64,000 bases of DNA from Endozoicomonas sp965232255 (GCA_965232255.1 OZ246962.1:2294001-2358000), one strand, 5' to 3'. Counted from the first letter of the stretch, positions 8,789 to 18,626 are shown. The notes: a model not told the origin generated them from the sequence alone. Numbers and translations are program-made.

Positions 8789-9970
8789 ATGATGGTGAGA
8801 TTGTTCCGGGGAGGATTAACGCTGTTACTGGCATTCAGTGTGACGGCGTGTAGCATTTTATCCTCCGACGATGTGGATGTAAAAACGCCCAAACGGCTTG
8901 AGCCTCTGGCTGAAGAACAGGTCAGATTGGTTGAAGTGTGGTCCAGATCGATTGGTAAAGGCTCAGGCACCAGTTTTGAGAGCTTGAAACCAGCGGTTGA
9001 TGGTGAGCACGTTTTTGTTACCGGCGCTGATGGCGAAGTCTCTGCCCTGAACCGTGATACCGGTAAAGTGGTTTGGCGCAAAAAGCTGGATGTTATGGTG
9101 GGCGGTGGTGTCAGTGCCGACGCTGGTATGGTGCTGCTCGGTACGCTCAATGGTGAAGTGATTGCCCTGAGCCAGGAGAATGGCGATGAACTGTGGCGTA
9201 ACCGGGTCAGCAGCGAAATCCTCAGTGCGCCAGTGACGGATGGCGAGTACGTTGCCGTGCAGAGTATTGATGACCGCCTGAGCGTACTCAATGCCCAAAC
9301 CGGTGCTTATCTGTGGCGTCAGGACACGTTGCAGCCACCATTGACTCTGCGTGGTTCGGCATCGCCGCTGCTGTTCACTGAGGCAGTGTTCGCCGGTTTT
9401 GCCAATGGCGAAGCGAAAGCCTTCCGGCTACAAAACGGCGCGCCTTTATGGAGTGCCCGTATTGTCGCGCCCAAGGGCAGAACTGAGTTGGAGCGTATGG
9501 TGGATGTTCGCGGTACGCCCCTGATTGTTGGCGATACCATTTACTTCACCAGCTTCCAGGGAAATGTCTCGGCACTGGAGCTGTACACCGGACGCATGCG
9601 CTGGACCAAAGAGTTGTCCAGCTACGAATCCATGGCTGATGGGTTTGGCTCGATCTACGCCACCAGTGCTGAAGGCTATGTCAGCTCCATTGATCAGCGC
9701 AGCGGCGCATCAAACTGGCGCCAGCAGGACTTTGAGTTCCGTCAGCTGTCGGCACCGGCCACGTTCAGCAGTTACCTGGTGGTAGGTGATGGCGAAGGAT
9801 TTCTCCATGTGCTGTCCCAGGTGGACGGCAGCCAGATTGGTCGCCACAAGGTGACCTCCGCAGCCATCAGGGCGCAGCCCTTGGTGGATATTGACCTGAT
9901 TCTGGTAATGACAGCGGACGGTGAGCTGATCGCCTTGAAAGAAGAAGTCACTGAATCAGAAGACAGCTAA
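8789..9970 (+). CDS. bamB: Outer membrane protein assembly factor BamB
   Basis: 393 residues. A lipoprotein signal peptide with lipobox VTAC (Cys21) precedes an eight-bladed beta-propeller of PQQ-like repeats, e.g. FVTGADGEVSALNRDTGKVV and VAVQSIDDRLSVLNAQTG. A subunit of the BAM complex that inserts beta-barrel proteins. ATG 8789 is preferred because AAGGGG at 8778-8783 is correctly spaced. An in-frame GTG at 8783 and an ATG at 8792 are alternatives that give the same mature protein. Confidence 0.95.
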   Translation: MMVRLFRGGLTLLLAFSVTACSILSSDDVDVKTPKRLEPLAEEQVRLVEVWSRSIGKGSGTSFESLKPAVDGEHVFVTGADGEVSALNRDTGKVVWRKKLDVMVGGGVSADAGMVLLGTLNGEVIALSQENGDELWRNRVSSEILSAPVTDGEYVAVQSIDDRLSVLNAQTGAYLWRQDTLQPPLTLRGSASPLLFTEAVFAGFANGEAKAFRLQNGAPLWSARIVAPKGRTELERMVDVRGTPLIVGDTIYFTSFQGNVSALELYTGRMRWTKELSSYESMADGFGSIYATSAEGYVSSIDQRSGASNWRQQDFEFRQLSAPATFSSYLVVGDGEGFLHVLSQVDGSQIGRHKVTSAAIRAQPLVDIDLILVMTADGELIALKEEVTESEDS

Positions 9971-9999
9971 GAGGCTGTCGCAGACGGATAAACAGTTGT

Positions 10000-10033
10000 C
10001 GGGCTGGGCCTTTGATCGGGTTCAGCCCGTTTT
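10000..10033 (+). terminator. Possible intrinsic terminator between bamB and der
   Basis: CGGGCTG at 10000-10006 pairs with CAGCCCG at 10023-10029 and is followed by TTTT and a further T-rich stretch. The loop is 16 nt, so it is of moderate strength. Confidence 0.5.
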
Positions 10034-10090
10034 CGATTTTGGTCAGGCGGCACTGGTCGCCCTGGCGCGATATTAGTTTTGGTAGGTTAT

Positions 10091-11527
10091 ATGGTTCCAG
10101 TAATTGCCTTGGTGGGGCGGCCAAATGTGGGCAAGTCCACCTTGTTTAATCGGTTGACCCGCTCACGGGATGCGTTGGTCGCCAATGTGGCCGGTTTGAC
10201 CCGGGATCGCAAATACGGTGAGGGCAAGGTTGGCTCACATCCGTACATTGTGGTGGATACCGGCGGTATTTCCGGCGATGAGGAAGGGATTGATTCGGCC
10301 ATGGCCGAGCAGTTCCTGACCGCCATTGATGAGGCGGACGTAGTGTTGTTCCTGGTGGATGCCCGGGCAGGTTTGACGGCCGCTGACGAGATGATTGCCC
10401 GACACCTGCGCAAACAGGGCAAGACGTACCACCTGGTGCTGAACAAGGTAGACCGGGTAGATGCCGAACAGGCAGAAACCGATTTTGCTGCCCTGGGTAT
10501 GGGTGAGGCTTACCATATTGCCGCGGTGCATGGTCGTGGTGTCAGCAATATGATTGATGATGTATTGCGCGAGTGTACCGATGGTGAACCGGAACTGCTT
10601 GATGATGAATCGTCGGTCAAGCCGCGTGGCATCAAGATTGGTATTGTCGGTCGTCCTAACGTGGGCAAGTCCACACTGGTAAACCGCTTGCTGGGTGAGG
10701 AGCGCGTGGTGGTCTACGACCAGGCTGGCACTACGCGGGACAGTGTTTACATTCCCTATGAGCGCTTCGGTCAGGACTATACCCTTATTGATACCGCCGG
10801 TGTACGCCGTCGGGGCAAGGTGTTGGAAGCCATTGAAAAGTTTTCGGTCATCAAGACACTGCAAGCCATTGAAGACGCCAATGTGGTGGTGCTGGTGCTC
10901 GATGCTCGTGAAGGAATTGTTGAGCAAGACTTGCACTTGCTGGGCTTTGTGCTAGATGCTGGTCGGGCCGTGGTCATTGCCCTGAACAAGTGGGACGGCA
11001 TGGAGCAGGAGCAGAAAAACCAGGTAAAAGAGGAGCTGAAGCGGCGTCTCGGGTTTATTAACTATGCCCGTATCCACACCATTTCAGCCAAACACGGCAC
11101 TGGTGTGGGCCATCTTTACGACTCCATTGAAGAGGCTTACGAGGCGGCAACCAGCAAGCTCTCTACCAACCGTTTAACCCGTATTCTGGAAGATGCGGTC
11201 AAGGAGCATCAGCCGCCCATGGTCAATAACCGCCGGATCAAGTTGCGCTACTGCCATGCCGGTGCCATGAATCCGCCGACCATTATCATTCACGGCAACC
11301 AGACCGACCACGTGCCGGCTGCCTATCGTCGTTACCTGGAAAATACTTTCCGTAAGGTATTGAAGATTATGGGGACGCCAATCCGCATTGAGTTCCGCTC
11401 CGGTGATAATCCTTATGCACAGAACAAAGAGGTGGATCAGCGTCAAGTGCATCGCAAACGCCGGATTGACAAGTCGGCACAATTTGCCAAAGACAAGCGC
11501 AAACCCAAACCCAAACCCAAACGCTAG
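10091..11527 (+). CDS. der: Ribosome biogenesis GTPase Der (EngA)
   Basis: 478 residues. Two consecutive GTPase domains, each with a P-loop GRPNVGKST (about residues 9-17 and 187-195), DTGG/DTAG and NKxD motifs, followed by a KH-like domain. Needed for 50S subunit maturation. The C-terminal tail is basic and ends in a KPKPKPK run encoded by a 6-bp repeat. ATG 10091 is chosen; an in-frame TTG at 10079 would add four residues without a better ribosome binding site. It ends the block that began at ndk. Confidence 0.97.
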   Translation: MVPVIALVGRPNVGKSTLFNRLTRSRDALVANVAGLTRDRKYGEGKVGSHPYIVVDTGGISGDEEGIDSAMAEQFLTAIDEADVVLFLVDARAGLTAADEMIARHLRKQGKTYHLVLNKVDRVDAEQAETDFAALGMGEAYHIAAVHGRGVSNMIDDVLRECTDGEPELLDDESSVKPRGIKIGIVGRPNVGKSTLVNRLLGEERVVVYDQAGTTRDSVYIPYERFGQDYTLIDTAGVRRRGKVLEAIEKFSVIKTLQAIEDANVVVLVLDAREGIVEQDLHLLGFVLDAGRAVVIALNKWDGMEQEQKNQVKEELKRRLGFINYARIHTISAKHGTGVGHLYDSIEEAYEAATSKLSTNRLTRILEDAVKEHQPPMVNNRRIKLRYCHAGAMNPPTIIIHGNQTDHVPAAYRRYLENTFRKVLKIMGTPIRIEFRSGDNPYAQNKEVDQRQVHRKRRIDKSAQFAKDKRKPKPKPKR

Positions 11528-11555
11528 ACGGTTGCTGAGCATGGCGAAGAGCACC

Positions 11556-11891
11556 ATGAAACACAATCTGTTCGAGCATATTCCTGCTCAGTTGCCCGAC
11601 GAGCTAATGGCAACGCTGCAAGAGCGAGATGGGGTCCGAATTGAGCGGATTGTCTCCCGGGGGCACGTCACTCCGAAAGGTCAGTGGTATGACCAGCCTG
11701 GGGATGAGTGGGTGGTTCTGCTCAGCGGTTGCGCCGTGCTGGAGTTTGCTCAGGGTAGGGCACCGATGACCTTGCTGCCCGGCGACTATATGCTGTTGCC
11801 GGCCGGTCTGCGTCACCGGGTGGCGTACACCGAGCCAGAAGTGGACAGCGTCTGGCTAGCGGTGCATTTTGCTGGCGCTAGTCATTGTTGA
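11556..11891 (+). CDS. Small cupin-domain protein
   Basis: 111 residues from ATG 11556 (GAAGAG at 11546-11551 upstream); ATG 11541 would add five. A single cupin barrel: GDEWVVLLSGCAVLEF matches cupin motif 1 and PGDYMLLPAGLRHRV matches motif 2, with His in the RHRV segment. The usual paired metal-binding histidines of motif 1 are not obvious, so an enzymatic role is uncertain. It follows der closely, and its last 14 bp overlap the convergent end of xseA. Confidence 0.75.
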   Translation: MKHNLFEHIPAQLPDELMATLQERDGVRIERIVSRGHVTPKGQWYDQPGDEWVVLLSGCAVLEFAQGRAPMTLLPGDYMLLPAGLRHRVAYTEPEVDSVWLAVHFAGASHC

Positions 11892-13224
11892 CTTGCTCTA
11901 CCTGGCAAATGGCAGTACCGCGGTGAAAGCGTGTGCTGATCAGTTCACCCAGTTGCAGTTGCTGGCTGTCCCTGATGATGGTGTCGTCGACAGTGACAAT
12001 GGCGTAACCCCTGGACAACGTAGCCAACGGACTGACCGCATTTAGCTCACCCGATATTCTCTCCAGCGTCAATCGTCGTTTTTCCAGGCGGTTGACCATT
12101 AGCTGTACCAGCCTCTGCCCCAGATGGTCGGTATTGTTTTTCAGCAGCTCCAGTTTGCGTTGTGGGTTTTGCTGTCTGATCCGTTCTTTGGCGCGTTCCA
12201 GTCGGGAGCAGGTGCGCTCCAGTTGCAAGGTGATAGCCTGGTGCAGACGGATTTCCAGGTCGTCCAGACGTTGGCTGTTTTCCCGCAGACGCTCGCCGGG
12301 ATGGCGCAGGCGTTTGTGCAGCCCATCCAGCTCGCGCTGACTTAATTGCCACCGGTGCTGCATCAGGTTGGTCAGTTTTCTGGTCAGCAGGTTGAGGCGG
12401 TTTAGCACTTCCTGACGGTCCGGACTGAGAATTTCCGCCGCTGCGGAAGGTGTGGCTGCTCGTTGGTCGGCGACGAAATCGGCAATGGTAAAGTCAATCT
12501 CATGGCCCACGGCGCTGACGATGGGGATAGGACAGGCGGCAATCGCCCGGGCCACGACTTCTTCGTTAAATGGCCACAAATCTTCCAATGAGCCGCCACC
12601 GCGCCCAATAATCAGTACATCGAAATTGCCGGCGCGTTCGGCCATTTGTAGGGCGGTGACCAGCTCGTCCTTCGCCCGGCTGCCTTGCACTGAGCTGGGA
12701 ATGAGGGTGACAGGTATGGCAGGAAAGCGTCGCTGCAGTACGGTCAGGATATCGCGAATGGGGGCACCTGTAGGTGAGGTGATAACGCCGATGTGTTGCG
12801 GGTGAGTGGGCAGCGGCTGTTTGCCGGCGGCGGCAAACAAGCCTTCTTCGGCCAGTTTGGCTTTTAGTACTTCAAAGGCTTTTTGCAGATCACCGGTACC
12901 CGCTTCGTCCATATGTTCGACAATCAGCTGATAATCGCCGCGCCCCTCGTAAAGACTGACGCGCCCGCGCACCAACAACAACATGCCCTCAGCGGGAACA
13001 AACCTGAGGTTCTGGTTGCGGTTGCGAAACATGGCACAGCGAATCTGTGACTGGCGATCTTTCAGGGTAAAGTACCAGTGGCCGGAGCTGGGGCGAGCCA
13101 GTCCAGAGATCTCCCCCTCAACACGAACGTTATTGAAGTTCATCTCCAGCAGTCGCCGGGCTTTGTTGTTAAGTTCGGTGACCGACAGGGGTGTGTTGGG
13201 TGGTGTGGTAGTGGTGGCGGGCAT
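11878..13224 (-). CDS. xseA: Exodeoxyribonuclease VII large subunit
   Basis: 448 residues (E. coli XseA 456). An N-terminal OB-fold (about 8-105, LSVTELNNKARRLLE...) is followed by the catalytic domain with ITSPTGAPIRDIL, DVLIIGRGGGSLEDLWPFN and VSAVGHEIDFTIADFVAD. A long coiled-coil segment (about 280-400) is typical. Degrades single-stranded DNA together with XseB, whose gene is not in this window. It is transcribed opposite to guaB, 123 bp away. Confidence 0.96.
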   Translation of the reverse strand: MPATTTTPPNTPLSVTELNNKARRLLEMNFNNVRVEGEISGLARPSSGHWYFTLKDRQSQIRCAMFRNRNQNLRFVPAEGMLLLVRGRVSLYEGRGDYQLIVEHMDEAGTGDLQKAFEVLKAKLAEEGLFAAAGKQPLPTHPQHIGVITSPTGAPIRDILTVLQRRFPAIPVTLIPSSVQGSRAKDELVTALQMAERAGNFDVLIIGRGGGSLEDLWPFNEEVVARAIAACPIPIVSAVGHEIDFTIADFVADQRAATPSAAAEILSPDRQEVLNRLNLLTRKLTNLMQHRWQLSQRELDGLHKRLRHPGERLRENSQRLDDLEIRLHQAITLQLERTCSRLERAKERIRQQNPQRKLELLKNNTDHLGQRLVQLMVNRLEKRRLTLERISGELNAVSPLATLSRGYAIVTVDDTIIRDSQQLQLGELISTRFHRGTAICQVEQVNND

Positions 13225-13278
13225 GGTTCAGGTCTGACGGCGGCTTTTATAAGGTCCCTAGTTTGCCTGAAGAAGTGG

Positions 13279-13308
13279 TTTAGCTGAAGTTGAAATATAG
13301 AGTATACT
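13279..13308 (+). promoter_or_regulatory. Possible promoter of guaB
   Basis: TATACT at 13303-13308 is a good -10 element. The best -35 is a weak TTTAGC at 13279-13284 with an 18-bp spacer. Predicted start about 13315, roughly 33 nt before the guaB ATG. Confidence 0.42.
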
Positions 13309-13347
13309 TGTCCGAATTTTTTTCCCATAAACTCTTGGTAACAGGCG

Positions 13348-14817
13348 ATGCTGAGAATTGCACAAGATGCGCTTACCTTCGATGATGTCCTCCTCCTTCC
13401 CGGCTATTCTGAAGTTCTCCCCAAAGATGTCTCACTGAAAACAAAACTGACCCGCGATATTGAACTGAATATTCCCGTGATTTCAGCAGCCATGGATACG
13501 GTCACTGAATCCGCCCTGGCCATTGCCATGGCTCAGGAAGGTGGTATTGGCATTATTCACAAGAATATGACCATAGAGGAACAGGCGGCAGAAGTGCGTA
13601 AGGTGAAAAAGCACGAAAGCGGCGTGGTTAAAGACCCGATTACCATTGACGCCAGTGCTACGGTTGGTGATCTCCTGGAGCTGACCACGCGCCATAATAT
13701 TTCCGGGGTGCCGGTGCTCTCTGGTGAGGAGCTGGTGGGCATTGTCACCAGCCGTGATGTGCGTTTTGTCTCCCGGCTGGATAAGACGGTTTCTGAAATC
13801 ATGACGCAAAAAGAGCGTCTGGTAACGGTGAAAGAGGGCACCGATCCGGAAACCGTGCGTAAACTGTTGCACAAGCATCGCATCGAAAAAGTGTTGGTGG
13901 TGGATGATGAGTTCAACCTGACTGGCATGATGACCGTCAAGGACATCAAAAAGGCCCAGCAATACCCCAATGCCTCCAAAGACTCCCAGGGACAATTGCT
14001 GGTGGGTGCTGCGGTTGGTACCGGCCCGGAAACGCCTGACCGGGTAGCGGCACTGGTGGCAGCAGGTGTTGACGTGGTGATCGTTGATACTGCTCACGGG
14101 CACTCTCGCGGGGTTATCGATCGGGTTAAATGGGTCAAGGAGCACTATCCGCAGGTGCAGGTGATTGGCGGTAATATCGCTACCGCTGAGGCTGGTTTGG
14201 CACTGGTGGCTGCCGGTGCCGACGGCGTTAAGGTGGGTATCGGGCCTGGTTCCATTTGTACCACACGCATCGTTACCGGTATTGGCGTACCACAAATCAG
14301 TGCCGTGGCCAATGTGGTCGAAGCCTTGAAAGGAACCGGTGTGCCCGTGGTTGCCGATGGCGGTATCCGCTTCTCCGGTGATCTGGCCAAGGCCATTGTG
14401 GCGGGTGCCAGTACCGTGATGCTCGGCAGTATGCTGGCTGGTACTGAAGAAGCGCCGGGTGAGGTGGAGCTTTACCAGGGGCGCAGCTACAAGGCTTATC
14501 GTGGTATGGGTTCGCTGGGAGCCATGTCCCAGGCTTCCGGTTCCAGTGACCGCTATTTCCAGAGTACCGATGCCGGTGCTGAGAAGCTGGTGCCTGAAGG
14601 CATTGAAGGTCGCGTGCCATATAAAGGGCCGCTGCATGCCATTGTCCATCAGATGGTCGGTGGCTTGCGTGCTGCCATGGGCTATACCGGCTCTGCCGAT
14701 ATTGAAACCATGCGTACCGAGCCGCAGTTTGTGCGGGTGACCAATGCCGGTATGGCAGAGTCTCACGTACACGACGTTACCATCACTAAAGAAGCACCGA
14801 ACTATCGGGTAGGTTAA
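13348..14817 (+). CDS. guaB: Inosine-5'-monophosphate dehydrogenase
   Basis: 489 residues. Oxidises IMP to XMP with NAD+, the first committed step to GMP. The N-terminal TFDDVLLLPGYSEVLP, a CBS pair inserted in the barrel (about 95-205) and the catalytic loop GIGPGSICTTRIVTGIGVPQ (active Cys in SICTT) are canonical, as is the C-terminal flap region YRGMGSLGAM. It is followed by guaA after 115 bp that contain a strong terminator-like hairpin. Confidence 0.98.
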   Translation: MLRIAQDALTFDDVLLLPGYSEVLPKDVSLKTKLTRDIELNIPVISAAMDTVTESALAIAMAQEGGIGIIHKNMTIEEQAAEVRKVKKHESGVVKDPITIDASATVGDLLELTTRHNISGVPVLSGEELVGIVTSRDVRFVSRLDKTVSEIMTQKERLVTVKEGTDPETVRKLLHKHRIEKVLVVDDEFNLTGMMTVKDIKKAQQYPNASKDSQGQLLVGAAVGTGPETPDRVAALVAAGVDVVIVDTAHGHSRGVIDRVKWVKEHYPQVQVIGGNIATAEAGLALVAAGADGVKVGIGPGSICTTRIVTGIGVPQISAVANVVEALKGTGVPVVADGGIRFSGDLAKAIVAGASTVMLGSMLAGTEEAPGEVELYQGRSYKAYRGMGSLGAMSQASGSSDRYFQSTDAGAEKLVPEGIEGRVPYKGPLHAIVHQMVGGLRAAMGYTGSADIETMRTEPQFVRVTNAGMAESHVHDVTITKEAPNYRVG

Positions 14818-14847
14818 CAGTGCCCTTTGGTGCTTTAGCGGTTTTTG

Positions 14848-14885
14848 GCCGGGCAGAAGTGACAGCTGACCCGGCTTGTTTTTTT
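14848..14885 (+). terminator. Intrinsic terminator between guaB and guaA
   Basis: GCCGGG (14848-14853) pairs with CCCGGC (14870-14875), and the stem extends by CAG/CTG with one bulged base. It is followed by TTG and seven T residues (14879-14885). It may terminate or attenuate read-through into guaA. Confidence 0.8.
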
Positions 14886-14932
14886 CAGCAAGTTGCACAT
14901 CGGCTTGCTGAGGTTGGATTTAGAGATTCATC

Positions 14933-16510
14933 ATGTCCCAGGATATCCATTCAGACCGTATTCTGATTCTTGATTTTGGTTCCCAGTACACCCAGTTGAT
15001 TGCCCGGCGCATTCGCGAGATTGGTGTTTATTGTGAGATCCACCCCTACGATATGAGCGCGCAAGCCATTGGCCAGTTTAAGCCCAGGGCCATTATTCTC
15101 TCGGGTGGTCCTGAATCAGTAACCGGTGCTGATTCCCCCAGAGTGGCTGATGTGGTGTTTCATATGGGTATTCCTTTGCTGGGCATCTGCTACGGCATGC
15201 AGACCATGGCGGAGCAGCTTGGCGGTAAAGTCAGCACCTCTGATTTGCGCGAGTTTGGCTATGCCCAGGTACAGCTCGAAGCGCCAGTGCAGTTGTTTGC
15301 CGGTATTGAAGATCACGTTTGTGACGGTGGGCACCTGAGTCTGGATGTGTGGATGAGTCATGGTGATAAGGTGACCATGCTACCCGATGGCTTTGTGGCG
15401 GCGGCTTCTACGCCATCGTGCCCACTGGCGGCTATGGCCTGCGAGGCAAAGCAGTTTTACGGCGTGCAATTCCACCCGGAAGTGACTCACACCACCCAGG
15501 GATTAAGAATTCTGGAGCGCTTTGTGGTGGATATTGCCGGCTGCCAAAAGCTGTGGACACCGGGCAAGATCATCGACGATGCCATTGCCAGGGTGCGTGC
15601 CCAGGTCGGTGATCAGCAAGTGTTGCTCGGCCTTTCAGGCGGCGTGGACTCCAGTGTGGTGGCAGCCCTGTTGCACAAGGCCATTGGTGATCAGCTGGTT
15701 TGTGTGTTTGTCGATAACGGGCTGTTGCGCCTGCATGAAGGCGATCAGGTCATGGCCATGTTTGCCCAGAACATGGGAGTGCGGGTTATTCGTGCCGATG
15801 CTGAGAAGCTGTTTCTGAGTCGCTTGCAAGGCGTGCAAGACCCGGAAGCGAAACGCAAAATCATTGGCAACACTTTTATCGAAGTGTTTGATGAGCACGC
15901 CAGCGCCCTGAACAATATCGCCTTTCTGGCCCAGGGCACCATCTACCCGGATGTGATTGAATCGGCCGGCGCGGAAACCGGCAAGGCGCACGTTATCAAG
16001 TCGCACCACAATGTGGGTGGGCTGCCAGCAGATATGAAAATGTCGCTGGTGGAGCCGTTGCGGGAACTGTTTAAGGATGAAGTGCGTGCCATCGGTCTGG
16101 AATTGGGGCTCCCTTACGACATGGTTTATCGCCATCCATTTCCAGGGCCGGGCCTTGGTGTGCGTATCCTGGGCGAAGTGCATAAGGAGTATGCCGATAT
16201 TCTGCGCCGGGCGGATGCCATCTTCATTGAGGAACTGCGCAAGGCCAACTGGTATCACAAAACCAGCCAGGCGTTTGCGGTGTTCTTGCCGGTCAAGTCG
16301 GTGGGCGTGGTGGGTGATGCTCGCCGCTACGAGTACGTTATCGCCCTGCGGGCGGTGGAGACAGTTGATTTTATGACCGCACGTTGGGCGCATCTGCCCT
16401 ACGAGCTGTTGGAAACAGTCTCCAACCGGATTATCAATGAGATTGAGCAGGTCTCTCGCGTCACTTACGACGTTTCCAGTAAGCCACCTGCCACGATTGA
16501 GTGGGAGTGA
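14933..16510 (+). CDS. guaA: GMP synthase (glutamine-hydrolysing)
   Basis: 525 residues. Converts XMP to GMP using ATP and glutamine. A class I glutamine amidotransferase domain (about 8-200) has the nucleophile in GICYGMQTM and the His/Glu pair in GVQFHPEVTH. An ATP pyrophosphatase domain follows with the P-loop LSGGVDSSV (about 235-243), then the dimerisation domain ending in PPATIEWE, the family's conserved C-terminus. It is downstream of guaB; the intervening terminator implies attenuated read-through or its own promoter. Confidence 0.98.
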   Translation: MSQDIHSDRILILDFGSQYTQLIARRIREIGVYCEIHPYDMSAQAIGQFKPRAIILSGGPESVTGADSPRVADVVFHMGIPLLGICYGMQTMAEQLGGKVSTSDLREFGYAQVQLEAPVQLFAGIEDHVCDGGHLSLDVWMSHGDKVTMLPDGFVAAASTPSCPLAAMACEAKQFYGVQFHPEVTHTTQGLRILERFVVDIAGCQKLWTPGKIIDDAIARVRAQVGDQQVLLGLSGGVDSSVVAALLHKAIGDQLVCVFVDNGLLRLHEGDQVMAMFAQNMGVRVIRADAEKLFLSRLQGVQDPEAKRKIIGNTFIEVFDEHASALNNIAFLAQGTIYPDVIESAGAETGKAHVIKSHHNVGGLPADMKMSLVEPLRELFKDEVRAIGLELGLPYDMVYRHPFPGPGLGVRILGEVHKEYADILRRADAIFIEELRKANWYHKTSQAFAVFLPVKSVGVVGDARRYEYVIALRAVETVDFMTARWAHLPYELLETVSNRIINEIEQVSRVTYDVSSKPPATIEWE

Positions 16511-16945
16511 TGCTTTGGTTATAAAAAATCATCGCTTTTATGCGTGCTCCGGGTTTTTTAATGAAAACTTGTGGTGCATAATCCGCTGACTCAGGCGTAG
16601 CGTGGTCGCGGGCCACGTTTTCCTGCCTGTGATCCTCTTTACAAGTTAGAGGTGCGCCGTTTATCAGTATGCCGGAATAGGGTGACGTCCGTGGTCCGGC
16701 AAAAAGGAAATGGTGCCGAAGTGGGCCTGGTCGTCAGCCAGTCTTGCTGGTGGTGTATCGAACAGTTGTATCACTGTCACAGTTCGTTACTGTGGAGCGC
16801 TAACGGGTATTGGAGCATGCACAAGAGGTCTTCTTGTTGTGTGTTTTTTGAACACACTTGCTTCCCAACCTAATGACTAAATAGTTAGCTTGCCCAATTC
16901 ACAATGGAATTTTCCGGTGCGCGTAAGTAAAACGAGATCAGTCTT
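16511..16945. other. Intergenic region after guaA
   Basis: 435 bp. It holds a weak terminator-like hairpin at 16601-16621. A 73-codon ORF at 16652-16873 is Cys- and Trp-rich, has no ribosome binding site and no family features, and is not called. Nothing else recognised. Confidence 0.55.
16601..16621 (+). terminator. Weak terminator-like hairpin downstream of guaA
   Basis: CGTGG (16601-16605) pairs with CCACG (16613-16617), followed by TTTT. The stem is only 5 bp, so this is tentative. Confidence 0.33.
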
Positions 16946-18520
16946 ATGGAATTGACCTTTTTCAGTAATTCCCCTTTATCCCTGCTGGCCCCTGTTGTCG
17001 CTATTGTGTTGGCGGTGGTAACCAGAAAAGTGCTGTTGTCTCTTGGGGTGGGTATTGTCATCGGGGCACTTCTGCTCGCTGGTCTGAATCCGGTGGCTAC
17101 CGGGCGCCGGGTATATGAGAGCTTCATCGGCGTTTTCTGGAATGGGGCGCCTAATCTGAGCAGCATCTATATTTTGTTGTTTTTGCTGATGCTGGGCGTT
17201 ATTACTAGTCTGATCAGCGTTTCCGGCGGAGCCAGGGCTTTTGGGGAGTGGGCTCGCCGACACGTCAAAACCCGGACGGGCGCACAGCTGTTGACGGTCT
17301 TTCTAGGCATGGCGATCTTTATTGATGATTATTTTAACAGCCTGGCCGTGGGCAGCATTTGCCGACCGTTGACCGACCGTTACCGGATTTCCCGAGCTAA
17401 ACTGGCTTACCTGATTGACTCCACGGCTGCGCCGGTTTGCGTTCTTATGCCCATCTCTAGCTGGGGTGCTTACATTATCGCCCTTATCGGATCGATTTTG
17501 CTTTCTCAGGGATACCAGGGTGATAGTCCGGTATTCTTGTTTATCAGTATGATTCCCATGAATCTCTACGCCGTTTTTGCCCTGGGGCTGGTATTGTGCA
17601 CGGCGGCGCTGGATCTTAATGTGGGTCCTATGGCTGTCCAGGAAAATGCCGCACTTGGCGGCACTCTGTACGACGTCAGAAAGGGAACACCACCGGGGGC
17701 ACCGATGCTTGAGCAGGACGAACATGGTAAGGTGTCCGACCTGGTGCTGCCAATTCTGGTGTTGGTCGTGGCAACGCTAATTGCCATGCTCTGGACCGGC
17801 GGTGCAACAATGCTGGATAATTTTATGCCTTTTTCTCTGCTCGGGGCCTTCGAGCATACGAACGTAACCCTGTCGCTGTTCATCGGTGGCTTGATTGGTT
17901 TGCTCTTTACCGGTGTGCGACTGCTCATTGGCGGTATCTCTGGCGATCTGTGGCTGAGAGCCTTTGTTGCCGGTGCCTGGTCCATGTTGCCAGCTATTTA
18001 TATTCTGGTTTTTGCCTGGATGCTCACCGGCATCATTGGCGAGCTGGGCACCGGTAAATACCTGGCTAGTCTGATTAATGGGAATATGTCACCCACTTAT
18101 CTGCCCATGATTCTTTTCCTCATCTCCGGCGCCATGGCTTTTGCCACCGGGACCAGCTGGGGCACTTTTGGCATTATGCTGCCCATTGCCGGTGATCTTG
18201 GGGTCGCGGCGGATATGGCCATGATGTTGCCAATGCTGGCGGCAGTGTTGGCCGGTGCAGTGTTTGGTGATCACTGCTCACCAATCTCAGATACCACCAT
18301 TCTTTCCTCCACCGGGGCTGCCTGTCATCATATGGACCACGTCAACACCCAGTTGCCTTATGCCTTGAGTGTTGCCGCGGTGGCTACGCTGGGTTATCTG
18401 GTGATGGGAATCACCGGGTCAATCGTTGCCGGATTTGCTGCCTCATTGGTGGCATTTGTGATCCTGGTTATTGTTATGTGGATGATTTCCAATAAATCCC
18501 GCCGTCGGGTGGCTGGTTGA
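16946..18520 (+). CDS. NhaC-type Na+/H+ antiporter family protein
   Basis: 524 residues with about 12 hydrophobic segments. Family features include the intramembrane FIDDYFNSLAVGS, the glycine/serine stretch GTSWGTFGIMLPIA and FGDHCSPISDTTILSSTGA. Relatives exchange Na+ for H+ or take up organic substrates at the inner membrane; the substrate here is not deducible. The stretch between helices around residues 225-262 is a hydrophilic loop. It is not part of the guaBA unit (435 bp gap) and precedes the type III secretion genes by 106 bp, probably without functional connection. Confidence 0.87.
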   Translation: MELTFFSNSPLSLLAPVVAIVLAVVTRKVLLSLGVGIVIGALLLAGLNPVATGRRVYESFIGVFWNGAPNLSSIYILLFLLMLGVITSLISVSGGARAFGEWARRHVKTRTGAQLLTVFLGMAIFIDDYFNSLAVGSICRPLTDRYRISRAKLAYLIDSTAAPVCVLMPISSWGAYIIALIGSILLSQGYQGDSPVFLFISMIPMNLYAVFALGLVLCTAALDLNVGPMAVQENAALGGTLYDVRKGTPPGAPMLEQDEHGKVSDLVLPILVLVVATLIAMLWTGGATMLDNFMPFSLLGAFEHTNVTLSLFIGGLIGLLFTGVRLLIGGISGDLWLRAFVAGAWSMLPAIYILVFAWMLTGIIGELGTGKYLASLINGNMSPTYLPMILFLISGAMAFATGTSWGTFGIMLPIAGDLGVAADMAMMLPMLAAVLAGAVFGDHCSPISDTTILSSTGAACHHMDHVNTQLPYALSVAAVATLGYLVMGITGSIVAGFAASLVAFVILVIVMWMISNKSRRRVAG

Positions 18521-18538
18521 TCTTGCTCTTCACTATTC

Positions 18539-18586
18539 TTAACAAAAGACGCTCTTAACAAGAGACGCACTTAACAAGTGGTACGG
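18539..18586. repeat. 16-bp degenerate tandem repeat, three copies
   Basis: TTAACAAAAGACGCTC, TTAACAAGAGACGCAC and TTAACAAGTGGTACGG follow one another directly between the antiporter and the chaperone gene. Confidence 0.75.
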
Positions 18587-18626
18587 ACGCATTTACCACC
18601 ACCAACTGACCAGAGGCATGGATGCT

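Noticed and set aside
13483..14898. Long open reading frame antisense to guaB (471 codons)
   Set aside because: It mirrors the codon pattern of guaB, has no family features and no ribosome binding site.
16652..16873. 73-codon ORF in the gap after guaA
   Set aside because: No ribosome binding site, unusual Cys/Trp content and no family features.
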